Of a stretch of 6,871 bases of DNA, positions 1 through 6,785 are shown in pieces. Under the pieces are notes generated by a model that worked only from the letters and a program-made list of their open reading frames with translations, had not been told where the DNA came from and ran no database searches. Both the position numbers and the translations under genes were made by a program. Position 1 is the stretch's first letter; each line of letters opens with the position of its first letter. This DNA comes from JAIRVZ01 sp031553755 (lineage in GTDB: Bacteria; Bacteroidota; Bacteroidia; Bacteroidales; Azobacteroidaceae): positions 1 through 6,871 of the forward strand of contig JAVBKZ010000098.1 of assembly GCA_031553755.1 (NCBI GenBank), written 5' to 3'.

Positions 1-114
1 TTCCGATCCGATGCCGGTGCGGACTCTTTCTCACAACTGCTTTCTATCGCTGATACTGCCAGGAAGAATGGAAGGTCAAGGTATTATGCGTTGGCAGAAA
101 TTGCCAAAAGGTAA
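1..114 (+). CDS. IS66-family transposase, C-terminal fragment (cut by window edge)
   Basis: The frame is open from base 1 and ends at a TAA at 112-114, giving 37 residues that begin FRSDAGADSFSQLL and end ALAEIAKR. The pattern (FRS-x-x-GA, then a hydrophobic run, a T-A-R-K-N-G segment and a short helical tail) resembles the extreme C-terminus of IS66-type DDE transposases, where a conserved GA-x-x-(I/F)-x-x-(I/L)-x-S-x-x-x-T-x-(K/R) block follows the catalytic core. The catalytic residues are outside the window, so activity cannot be judged. The base composition is more GC-rich than the hydrolase gene that follows. The family call rests on this short tail and on the IS-like terminus just downstream; another DDE family cannot be excluded. 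Confidence 0.6.
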   Translation, partial: FRSDAGADSFSQLLSIADTARKNGRSRYYALAEIAKR

Positions 115-141
115 AATTAAAGTTCTGACCTGAGTAGTTAC
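1..141 (+). mobile_element. Right end of an IS66-like insertion sequence
   Basis: The transposase tail is followed by only 27 bases and then by a sudden change to AT-rich coding sequence in a different frame. The last bases before the change, CTGAGTAGTTAC (130-141), read on the other strand as GTAACTACTCAG. IS66 elements typically begin with GTAA and make 8-bp target duplications. The junction is placed after 141 because the downstream gene reads as a plausible secreted-protein N-terminus from exactly this point. If this is right, the target duplication copy in the window is 142-149 (GAAACAAT). The left end of the element is outside the window. Confidence 0.6.
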
Positions 142-142
142 G

Positions 143-2701
143 AAACAATATATTTTTTTATTTTATTTCGCTACAGTAATCAATATAAATTTATATTCTC
201 AAGAAGATAGGACACCAATCGTTACCAAAGATTCTTTAAGTTTTGATTATGAAAAATATAAACAAGTTTTTTCTGATATTGATACAAATTTAGTATCTAC
301 AGGCTTTTTATTTGATAAGTCTATTCAAATAGTACCTTTTGCGGATTATGATGGTTCTGATAGTGCAAAAAATATTACTTATCACAAATGGCAGATACTT
401 TATGATCAGGTAAAAGTAAGTCAAGTAAGTCATAAAAATAAACTTCCAAATCTTGACAGCATTTACTATAAATATTCGGAAAAATCTAAGATGATAAAGC
501 AATATAAAAACGGGGATAATGATAAAAACGTAAAATACTATATTGATAATGAAGAATTTATTCCAATCTCTGTCATAGATATTAGCTATGATGTAATAAG
601 AAAAGATGCCTTTGATGAAAATCTACTTAATGTTTCTAATCAAAAAATTAAAGAGACGTTAAATGGAAAAAAATCTCCATATATGATTAAAAATCTTTAC
701 GCTGCCAGTACTCTAAAAAGTAAAATTTATCAAGGAAAAAGTGTAAATTTTTTATTAGATAACGATTTTTATTTTTCTAATAAAAATGAAAAAAATATAC
801 AGTATTGCATCGATTTTGACGATGGACTTGGATTTAGAAATATAGATTTTGGAAAAACTTTAAATGTTAGTTATTTTTCAACTGGGATAAAAACTATAAA
901 ACTTGTGAAGACGAAAAAAAACAAATTGAAAGGTACAACAAAAGATGAACAATCGATTGCTATTTTTTCTACCTCAGTAGAAGCACTAACAATACCAAGC
1001 TTTACTTTTGAAATACCTTTAAATATAGCCATTCCATCAACTTATCCTTATGGAGGTGTTGATGTAAAAGGAACGGCTTATGTATATACTTCAGATGGTT
1101 CTCAAAATATCAGAAATCCAATTATTGTATGCGAAGGTTTTGACCCATTAAATGAAAGAGGGTGGAATGAATTATATAATATACTAAATGGACAGAATCT
1201 TATTGAATGTCTAAAATCAAATGGATATGATTTTATTATTCTTAATTTTACTGAGGGTGCAACATATATAGAAAGAAATGCATATTTACTGAAAGGACTT
1301 ATAGAAAACATTAATGCAAGAAAAATTACACAAAATGAATTAATTGTTGTCGGAGCTAGTATGGGAGGACTTATTTCGAGATATGCTCTTGCATACATGG
1401 AAAAAAATGGGGTCAATCATGATGCTAGACTTTTTGTTTCTTTTGATTCACCTCATAAAGGAGCGAATATCCCATTAGGAGTTCAAGAATGGTTAAAGTT
1501 TTTTGGAAAAATGAATGGAACAGCTAAAGATAAATATAATAAACTAATTTGTTCTATCGCAGCGAGGCAAATGTTGGTTTATCATTCTGAATATTCTCCC
1601 GATCCAACGAATAATCCATATAGGATTGAATTTCTTCAAAATTTAAATTCGATAGGGTATCCCACGAAATTAAGAAAAATAGCGATCGCTAATGGCTCAG
1701 GTAATGCTTATGGTCAACAGAAAAATGATGGTACGATATTTAATCCAGCAGACCAAATTATAAGATGGGAATATTATGATTGGTGGACACTTGGTCTTAA
1801 AGGTAATTCGTGGGCAGTTCCGAATATAGCCCCAAAAACAACAATATTTTATGGGAAAATAGATTTAACATGGGTTGGACATATTGGGAGTGGAAATTGG
1901 AATTTCACAGATCAGTCTTCAACAGTAAGTATAGAAAATTCTTATCCATATGACAATGCACCTGGAGGAACGACTAATGCTACTCAAGAAATCGCAAGCA
2001 CAAATCCTGAATATGGAAACATAACAACAAATGTTAACAATCATTGTTTTATTCCAACAATTAGTTCTTTAGATTTATATACATCAAACTTATTTTACAA
2101 TATAGATTCTGATTTATATAAGCTATATAGAACCTCTTTTGATGCCATTTATTATCCCAAAGACAAAAATGAAGAACATGTATACATCTCCGAAGCTTGT
2201 GTAAAATGGTTAATGGATGAATTAGTCCCCAAAAATATTGTATTAGATAATACAAATTGGAATAAAGGTAATGTGAGAGCAAGCGAAAGTATAACTTTAA
2301 AGGATGGTTTTTCAACTATACCTGGCACTAAATTTTATGCTTATATATCGCCATTACAAATATGTAATACTACATCTTCATCAGTATCAAAGAATAATAT
2401 AAATATAATTGATAATAAACAAGATAATGCTTTAACAAATGTCGAAAATATTGATAAGTTTGTACATGTTTATCCAAATCCAAATAACGGAAAATTTTAT
2501 GTTCGAATAGATTTGTCTGAATTAGAACAACAAATACAGGTTAGAAATATTCAAGGGCAAATAGTATATAAACAAAATATTAATTTTTTAGATGAAATAT
2601 TTATTGATATTTCAAATCAGCCTATCGGTATTTATTTTGTTGAAATATTGCAAGCCCGAAAGGTACAAAGATTTAAAATAATTAAAAATGTCACATTATG
2701 A
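143..2701 (+). CDS. T9SS-exported alpha/beta-hydrolase (lipase/esterase-like), start codon lost to IS insertion
   Basis: The frame is open from 134 to the TGA at 2699-2701, but the first in-frame ATG is only at 491 and there is no in-frame GTG or TTG before it. Translation from 143 gives KQYIFLFYFATVI then NINLYSQ, a good signal peptide lacking only its Met; numbering below takes codon 140-142 as residue 1 (about 853 residues). Residues about 328-640 are an alpha/beta-hydrolase: GASMGG with nucleophile Ser407 (1358-1360), then FDSPHKGANIPLG (436 on), as in PGAP1-like and lipase-type enzymes. His635, in NNHCFIPT, is a likely catalytic His; the acid residue is not assigned. Residues about 699-739 (RASESITLKDGF) resemble the coat-hanger-like repeat common in Bacteroidota secreted proteins. 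Residues 775-853, starting VHVYPNPNNGKF, are a T9SS type A sorting domain. The function is probably hydrolysis of an ester substrate outside the cell; the substrate is unknown. The gene overlaps the next by 4 bases. Expression is doubtful: a product started at 491 would lack the signal peptide. Confidence 0.85.
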   Translation, partial: KQYIFLFYFATVININLYSQEDRTPIVTKDSLSFDYEKYKQVFSDIDTNLVSTGFLFDKSIQIVPFADYDGSDSAKNITYHKWQILYDQVKVSQVSHKNKLPNLDSIYYKYSEKSKMIKQYKNGDNDKNVKYYIDNEEFIPISVIDISYDVIRKDAFDENLLNVSNQKIKETLNGKKSPYMIKNLYAASTLKSKIYQGKSVNFLLDNDFYFSNKNEKNIQYCIDFDDGLGFRNIDFGKTLNVSYFSTGIKTIKLVKTKKNKLKGTTKDEQSIAIFSTSVEALTIPSFTFEIPLNIAIPSTYPYGGVDVKGTAYVYTSDGSQNIRNPIIVCEGFDPLNERGWNELYNILNGQNLIECLKSNGYDFIILNFTEGATYIERNAYLLKGLIENINARKITQNELIVVGASMGGLISRYALAYMEKNGVNHDARLFVSFDSPHKGANIPLGVQEWLKFFGKMNGTAKDKYNKLICSIAARQMLVYHSEYSPDPTNNPYRIEFLQNLNSIGYPTKLRKIAIANGSGNAYGQQKNDGTIFNPADQIIRWEYYDWWTLGLKGNSWAVPNIAPKTTIFYGKIDLTWVGHIGSGNWNFTDQSSTVSIENSYPYDNAPGGTTNATQEIASTNPEYGNITTNVNNHCFIPTISSLDLYTSNLFYNIDSDLYKLYRTSFDAIYYPKDKNEEHVYISEACVKWLMDELVPKNIVLDNTNWNKGNVRASESITLKDGFSTIPGTKFYAYISPLQICNTTSSSVSKNNINIIDNKQDNALTNVENIDKFVHVYPNPNNGKFYVRIDLSELEQQIQVRNIQGQIVYKQNINFLDEIFIDISNQPIGIYFVEILQARKVQRFKIIKNVTL

Positions 2702-3069
2702 GTACGAGACTATGTATTATCTTCATCACATTTTGTTTTTGTTCATGTATGAAAGATATATTACCGGAAGAAAAAGTTGAGGACAAAATAATTATTATAG
2801 GAACTATTACTGATACAGAAAATAATCCTTTAGATTTTGTTAAAGTCATAATAAAAGAAAATACTTTTATGAGTTATTCTATCCCTATCAGCAATACATA
2901 CAGCAATAATCTTGGTCGTTTTGAACTTGAGTTTTTTCCTAAAAAGGGTCATGTGTATAATTTCAATTTTGAGAAAAGTGGATATGATTTGGAGGGTTAT
3001 TATGAAATCAAAAATGATAAACAATATCAAAAATACGAAATAAAAATGAAAAAAACATCTGCCAGATAA
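2698..3069 (+). CDS. Small lipoprotein with carboxypeptidase-regulatory-like beta-sandwich domain
   Basis: This is a 123-residue protein. Its start ATG overlaps the upstream hydrolase stop as ATGA, so the two are almost certainly translationally coupled. Residues 1-17 (MSTRLCIIFITFCFCSC) are a lipoprotein signal peptide with Cys17 as the predicted lipidated residue. The mature start, CMKDILPEE, has a Lys followed by acidic residues, similar to the Bacteroidota signal that exports lipoproteins to the cell surface, so surface display is possible. Residues about 33-115 (IIIGTITDTENNPLDFVKV, later NLGRFELEF and YNFNFEKSGYD) fit the seven-strand CarboxypepD_reg-like fold, a non-catalytic beta-sandwich often involved in binding. 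It could be a partner, anchor or inhibitor of the hydrolase; nothing in the sequence decides. Because it lies downstream of the IS insertion its expression may be affected too. Confidence 0.75.
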   Translation: MSTRLCIIFITFCFCSCMKDILPEEKVEDKIIIIGTITDTENNPLDFVKVIIKENTFMSYSIPISNTYSNNLGRFELEFFPKKGHVYNFNFEKSGYDLEGYYEIKNDKQYQKYEIKMKKTSAR

Positions 3070-3091
3070 AGTTTCGCCCCCCCTGTTCGGC

Positions 3092-3136
3092 GGCGTTTTC
3101 ATAACGCCATCGTATAAAGCGGTCGTTTTTAACGAC
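3092..3136 (+). other. Two short perfect hairpins in a GC-rich intergenic patch
   Basis: Two perfect 6-bp stems lie 13 bases apart: GGCGTT/AACGCC at 3092-3097 and 3103-3108 with a 5-base loop, and GTCGTT/AACGAC at 3122-3127 and 3131-3136 with a 3-base loop. They follow the lipoprotein stop and could terminate its transcript, but neither has a clear U-run behind it. The patch, which begins with a run of seven C at 3077-3083, is much more GC-rich than the sequence on either side and may be a leftover of an older insertion. Confidence 0.45.
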
Positions 3137-3153
3137 ATAATTATCTGATTTTG

Positions 3154-3177
3154 TGATTATTGCAAAATAAATAATCA
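3154..3177 (+). other. AT-rich hairpin upstream of the Rhs fragment
   Basis: TGATTATT (3154-3161) and AATAATCA (3170-3177) form a perfect 8-bp stem with an 8-base loop. An outer CTGATT at 3145-3150 could pair alternatively with AATCAG. The stem is AT-rich and therefore weak; part of it, AAAATAAATAAT, also occurs before the second 26-bp palindrome near 6757-6768, so it may belong to a longer repeat. Confidence 0.35.
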
Positions 3178-3192
3178 GGAACAATCATTTTA

Positions 3193-3218
3193 TTGCTGTC
3201 AGTTTAAACTGACAGCAA
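3193..3218 (+). repeat. Perfect 26-bp palindrome, copy 1 (left border of the Rhs cassette)
   Basis: The left arm TTGCTGTCAGTTT is followed without a spacer by its exact reverse complement. As RNA it would form a strong stem closed by a TTTAAA-centred tip. There is no U-run after it, so it is not a classical terminator on the + strand. It lies directly before the Rhs fragment, and the last stop codon in the Rhs frame (3205-3207) is in its centre. A related copy is at 6786-6811. Confidence 0.8.
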
Positions 3219-3223
3219 GGAGG
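3217..3223 (+). promoter_or_regulatory. Strong Shine-Dalgarno-like site before an out-of-frame ATG
   Basis: AAGGAGG touches the end of the palindrome and precedes an ATG at 3233 by nine bases, ideal ribosome-binding spacing. That ATG opens a frame one base away from the Rhs frame, and its product (94 codons, ending at 3517) has no Rhs character, so it does not start the Rhs protein as the sequence stands. Strong Shine-Dalgarno sites are unusual in Bacteroidota, which makes the site notable or coincidental. Confidence 0.35.
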
Positions 3224-3240
3224 ATTCAATTTATGGATTA

Positions 3241-3327
3241 CAAAATAAAATACTCGATGCCACATCGCAAATCACAGGAACGCAATCTACGTGGTACAAC
3301 AAGGCGGGAAAAGAAGTCAAAAAACAG
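3241..3327 (+). pseudogene. Upstream remnant of the Rhs reading frame without a start codon
   Basis: In the same frame as the Rhs gene, these codons read ILDATSQITGTQSTWYNKAG, then KEVKKQVPGFSG, which continues smoothly into the YD-repeat protein and looks like genuine Rhs sequence. The frame is open back to 3208 but has no ATG; a GTG at 3319 is the only alternative start before 3328. The Rhs gene is therefore cut at its 5' end close to the palindrome, and normal Rhs proteins would have hundreds of further residues upstream. Confidence 0.6.
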
Positions 3328-5994
3328 GTGCCGGGATTTTCGGGCATGGTTGTTACCGGAAAAGAATACAATTCGAAAGGGCAACTTTATAAAGAGTATC
3401 TGCCCGGATATGGCAACCGGAGCTCCCAATACGTTGAATATGCTTATGACGGCTATGGCCGTTTGCAAAAAGAAACCAATATCGGCCGTATCACTTCGTA
3501 CGCTTATTCGAAATTAACCACTTCGGTCACTACTCCCGATGGTAAGACCAAATCGACTACACTCAATACTTCGGGCTTGCTGGCAAGTTCAACTGATGCT
3601 ATGGGAGATTCCGTAACTTATACTTATAATAGTCTAGGGAAACCGGCGACTACCACAGCCAACGGCATAAGCTCCACGATTACTTACGATGACCGGGGCT
3701 ATCAACAAACCTTGAAAGATGCCAATATCTCCAATCCAGTGCGGTATGTTTATGATGCTTACGGACAAATGAGTTCACAAACCAACGCGCGGGGACAAAC
3801 TACATCCATGCAGTATGACGTTGCCGGACGCGTGACATCGAAAACGAATCCAGAACGCGCGTTAGGTTATGAGTATGTCACTTCGGGTTATGGTATCGGA
3901 CAATTGAAGTATATCAAGGAAAGTGGCAATGTGATCAACAGTTTTACTTATAACTACCTGGGCCAACCTGTTACCACAACCGAAAAAATCGATAATGTTG
4001 ATTATACGGTTTCATACAGCTACGATTCCCGCGGACAGTTGCAGGAAAAAACATCGCCTTCGGGGTTGCGTGTCAGTTACCAATACAACAACGGGCAACT
4101 TGTTTCGATGCGCAATGCCGAAAACAACTCCTTGCTCTGGCAAGCTGACGCGGTCAACGCCTTGGGACAGATTACGGAAAGTACATTTGGCAACGGTTTG
4201 AAACGGATTTCGGGCTACGACACCTATCATTTACCGAACCAAATTATGCTGAAAAACGGTTCGTCTGTCGTAGACCAGGTTAACTACGTTTTCAATGCCA
4301 CAACAGGCAACCTCACCCAACGCAACGATGTGACGCTTGGGCGAAACGAAACATTTGGTTACGACAACCTCAACCGCTTGAATGCAGTTACCCTCAATAA
4401 TGTATCGAACCTTTCGATGAATTATTTCAGCAACGGTAACATCCAAACCAAATCGGATGTGGGGACTTACCAATACGACAATGCCAACCATGCCTTGTCG
4501 GGCATTACCGGCAAAGCGGCAAATTATAATCCCGCGGCGTTGGATTTCACCAACACATCCTACAACCGGGTTTCGTCTGTCACACAGCAAGGCAGTACCG
4601 TCAAAAAACTGGACTTGTATTACAATGCCGGGAACCAACGCCGCAAAACACAATACTACGAAAACTCGGTGTTGAAAAAAACGATGTATTATTCGGGAAA
4701 CTATGAAAAAGAAGTACCGGCGAGCGGTTCTGTAAAAGAATTTGACTATATTTACACACCCGAAGGATTATCGGCTATCGCCATTAAAACCAACGGAACG
4801 CGTTCTTTCTATTATACACATACCGACCATTTGGGCAGCATCCGTGTGGTAACAACGGCAACGAAATCCGTACAAACCCGTTATTACTACGATTCTTGGG
4901 GCAAACAAACGCTTTATTCAGGAGCAAGCATCACTAACCGGGGCTATATCGGGGAAGAACACTTGAATGACTTCGGATTAATCAACCTCAATGCCCGGAT
5001 GTACGATCCTGTACTTGGTCGCTTTATGGGGGTTGATCCATACATTCAGGAACCTGATTTTACGCAATCGCATAATAGGTACAGCTATGGGATGAATAAC
5101 CCGATGAGTTATGTGGATCCGGGAGGAGAAAATCCTTTGCTATTGTTTATAATAGGAGGTGCTTTAATCGGGTCTTATATTGGTGCTTCCATCAAAGGAG
5201 GCAGTTGGAATCCTGCAAAATGGGAAGGAAACTGGTGGCAAGGCGCATTATGGGGAGGATTGGCAGGAGCGGCAATTGGTGCCGGTATTGGTTCTGTTTG
5301 GATAGCAGGAGGAAGTATCAGTTTTGGGGTACAGGCTTTTGGGTTGAATTCAATAGAATTATTATCATTTTCAGCAGCAACTGCATCTACAGGAGGAGGT
5401 ATTATTATGACTGTTGGAGGCGGATTAGGCTTGGGAAGTGTATTGACATATACACTTGGAAAGAAAAAGGAAAAAGCAATAAAAGATCTTACCCCTGTTG
5501 ATGTGGGTATGGAATGGTTAACAGGTACAGGGCCAAGAGACCGAACATTTCATGATGGTGATTATTTCACAGAATTATTAAAGCAACATGATCATATTGA
5601 GGATACAAAAAATATGATTTTGGATAATATTCGAAATCAAGATTATTCACCAGGAAAAAACCCTTATGAATTAAAAGGGGTACAAGGAGTTGGAAAATAT
5701 GTTAAAGATTATTCCACGTTAGCAACAGGAGGGACAACAGGAAATCTTGCTGTAACATACTTAGGATCTTATGAATTAAATTATGAGATACTTTCAGTAG
5801 ATAAAAGTTCTGCTGTTGTTCAATTCAGAGTATATAATGAGTCAACGATCTCTTCAGGAACAAGACCTCCGGTCATTGGCTATACTGAGTGGTGGAAAAA
5901 TAATGTGGGTAGAGGATTAAATGAACGTTTTTTATCAGGCCCTATGTCAAAAACAACACAAACATTTATATGGAGAGAAAGAATTTATCGGTAA
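3328..5994 (+). CDS. Rhs/YD-repeat polymorphic toxin, 5'-truncated, with C-terminal toxin tip
   Basis: This start gives 888 residues. Residues 1 to about 490 are YD repeats (for example YAYDGYGRLQKET, YVYDAYGQMSSQT, VSYSYDSRGQLQEKT, FGYDNLNRLN), which form the hollow beta-shell that encloses the toxin. Residues about 499-600 are the Rhs-associated core: TDHLGSIRVV, MYDPVLGRFMGVDP (558 on) and the closing YVDPGGEN near residue 597. Residues about 601-888 are the variable tip: three glycine-rich hydrophobic segments (604-622, 639-665, 689-711) that look membrane-active, then a domain beginning WLTGTGPRDRTF (730), with GVQGVGKYVKDY (784), ATGGTTGNLAVTYLG (799) and TRPPVIGYTEWW (845). I associate this tip with other Rhs C-termini but know no activity for it. 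The core is GC-richer than the tip, as expected when tips are exchanged. No N-terminal secretion domain remains, so this may be a silent orphan or a recombination donor. The stop overlaps the next gene. Confidence 0.85.
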   Translation: MPGFSGMVVTGKEYNSKGQLYKEYLPGYGNRSSQYVEYAYDGYGRLQKETNIGRITSYAYSKLTTSVTTPDGKTKSTTLNTSGLLASSTDAMGDSVTYTYNSLGKPATTTANGISSTITYDDRGYQQTLKDANISNPVRYVYDAYGQMSSQTNARGQTTSMQYDVAGRVTSKTNPERALGYEYVTSGYGIGQLKYIKESGNVINSFTYNYLGQPVTTTEKIDNVDYTVSYSYDSRGQLQEKTSPSGLRVSYQYNNGQLVSMRNAENNSLLWQADAVNALGQITESTFGNGLKRISGYDTYHLPNQIMLKNGSSVVDQVNYVFNATTGNLTQRNDVTLGRNETFGYDNLNRLNAVTLNNVSNLSMNYFSNGNIQTKSDVGTYQYDNANHALSGITGKAANYNPAALDFTNTSYNRVSSVTQQGSTVKKLDLYYNAGNQRRKTQYYENSVLKKTMYYSGNYEKEVPASGSVKEFDYIYTPEGLSAIAIKTNGTRSFYYTHTDHLGSIRVVTTATKSVQTRYYYDSWGKQTLYSGASITNRGYIGEEHLNDFGLINLNARMYDPVLGRFMGVDPYIQEPDFTQSHNRYSYGMNNPMSYVDPGGENPLLLFIIGGALIGSYIGASIKGGSWNPAKWEGNWWQGALWGGLAGAAIGAGIGSVWIAGGSISFGVQAFGLNSIELLSFSAATASTGGGIIMTVGGGLGLGSVLTYTLGKKKEKAIKDLTPVDVGMEWLTGTGPRDRTFHDGDYFTELLKQHDHIEDTKNMILDNIRNQDYSPGKNPYELKGVQGVGKYVKDYSTLATGGTTGNLAVTYLGSYELNYEILSVDKSSAVVQFRVYNESTISSGTRPPVIGYTEWWKNNVGRGLNERFLSGPMSKTTQTFIWRERIYR

Positions 5995-6416
5995 ATACAA
6001 TTACTATGGCTATTTTAGGAATATTTTCAATGTTATTATCAGGTTGTGTTAAAGAGCAAGTTCCTACGAAAAAAGATCTCGTTGGAGAATGGAAATCTCA
6101 ATATAAAGAAATATTTACATTAAATGACAATGATACATTTACAATTGAAAATTTAAGATCTGAAATTTTTTTTTGGCCTACTTCTGGTGAAAAAATAAAT
6201 GGAAAAGGAACTTGGAAATTACAAAAAATAAATGGAAGTTGGCGATTGAGTCTTCGGTATTCAGCTTATACGAAAAATGGGACTACTGAAGAAATTAAGA
6301 CTTTTAATGATATTTTTTATATTCAAGGTAGTGGCTTTTTAGGTAATAATCTACCATGGATAATAACCTCTTGGGATGAAAATGACGATTATAGCAGATT
6401 TGAAAAAATGAAATAA
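5970..6416 (+). CDS. Lipocalin-like lipoprotein, candidate immunity protein for the Rhs tip
   Basis: A 148-residue protein whose ATG lies 25 bases inside the Rhs gene, so the two are probably translationally coupled; this is the usual place for the cognate immunity gene. The start at 5970 gives a charged n-region (MERKN), a hydrophobic stretch and the lipobox LLSGC with Cys26 predicted to be lipidated. A start at 6006 would leave no charged n-region and is less likely. The mature protein begins CVKEQVPTKKD, and LVGEWKSQYKEIFTLNDNDT followed by GKGTWKL fits small lipocalin-like beta-barrels of Bacteroidota (LxGxW motif). A run of nine T at 6166-6174 lies in the coding sequence. AT-rich composition matches the toxin tip rather than the Rhs core. 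The immunity role is inferred from position; the fold is moderately supported. Confidence 0.7.
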   Translation: MERKNLSVNTITMAILGIFSMLLSGCVKEQVPTKKDLVGEWKSQYKEIFTLNDNDTFTIENLRSEIFFWPTSGEKINGKGTWKLQKINGSWRLSLRYSAYTKNGTTEEIKTFNDIFYIQGSGFLGNNLPWIITSWDENDDYSRFEKMK

Positions 6417-6432
6417 ATAATTGTAAAAAATT

Positions 6433-6771
6433 ATGACAAAATATTTGCTATTTGTATTATTAAGTATCTTTATCTGTACTTCTTGTACGGTTATAACAGG
6501 TTTTAATATAACTAATCTTGATGAAAATGTCAAAAAAATAAATATTGGCATGACAAAGAATGAGATTGAAAATCTGTTATCGAAAAAATATTATGTGGCA
6601 TCTATTCAGAAAACACAAGATGGAACTATTGAGATTATTGCTTATCAGGGATATAAAAATTTTGAATATCAGTTTACTTTTTTAGATAATAAGTTAATAA
6701 AATTAGAAAGGATGATATATGTACCATTCAAAATGTATAATGAGTCTGATACTTTAAAAATAAATAATTAA
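6433..6771 (+). CDS. BamE/SmpA-like small lipoprotein, second candidate immunity or accessory protein
   Basis: A 112-residue protein starting 16 bases after the previous stop, in the same operon-like run. MTKYLLFVLLSIF then ICTSC is a lipoprotein signal with Cys18 the likely lipid site. The mature start, CTVITGFNIT, lacks the Lys-acidic pattern seen after the Cys in the two other lipoproteins, so it probably stays on the periplasmic side. Residues about 36-95 (INIGMTKNEIENLLSKKYYV, then IEIIAYQGYKNFEYQFTFLD and LIKLER) match the BamE/SmpA-OmlA-like fold, a small alpha-beta module starting with a (K/N)I-x-x-GMTK-x-E(I/V) helix. Standalone copies of this fold occur as immunity-type or envelope lipoproteins, whereas real BamE is a housekeeping assembly factor. 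Position beside an Rhs tip favours an immunity or accessory role here; that is inference. Confidence 0.7.
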   Translation: MTKYLLFVLLSIFICTSCTVITGFNITNLDENVKKINIGMTKNEIENLLSKKYYVASIQKTQDGTIEIIAYQGYKNFEYQFTFLDNKLIKLERMIYVPFKMYNESDTLKINN

Positions 6772-6785
6772 AAAAGAACATTCTA

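Noticed and set aside
330..350. A possible Bacteroidota promoter -7 box (TACCTTTTGC)
   Set aside because: It has one base too many against TAnnTTTG, has no matched -33 TTTG element that I could place, and lies inside the hydrolase reading frame.
1102..1416. A 104-codon minus-strand open frame in the hydrolase gene
   Set aside because: It overlaps the catalytic region of a well-supported + strand gene and has no independent support.
3193..3218. The palindrome as a rho-independent terminator
   Set aside because: The stem is strong but is followed by GGAGGATTC rather than a U-run, and it lies after an already hairpin-rich gap; terminator function remains possible only as a secondary role.
3070..3232. 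CRISPR-like or tRNA/riboswitch structure in the hairpin-rich gap
   Set aside because: The stems are different from each other, unevenly spaced, and none forms a cloverleaf or a known riboswitch core.
3233..3517. A 94-codon open frame with a strong Shine-Dalgarno-like site
   Set aside because: The product is a frame-shifted reading of Rhs codons, rich in Arg and Lys and without domain features. The site and start are kept as observations, not as a gene.
4231..4653. A 140-codon open frame on the minus strand inside the Rhs gene
   Set aside because: It lies opposite strong YD-repeat coding sequence and has no recognisable domain; it is a shadow of the Rhs codon pattern.
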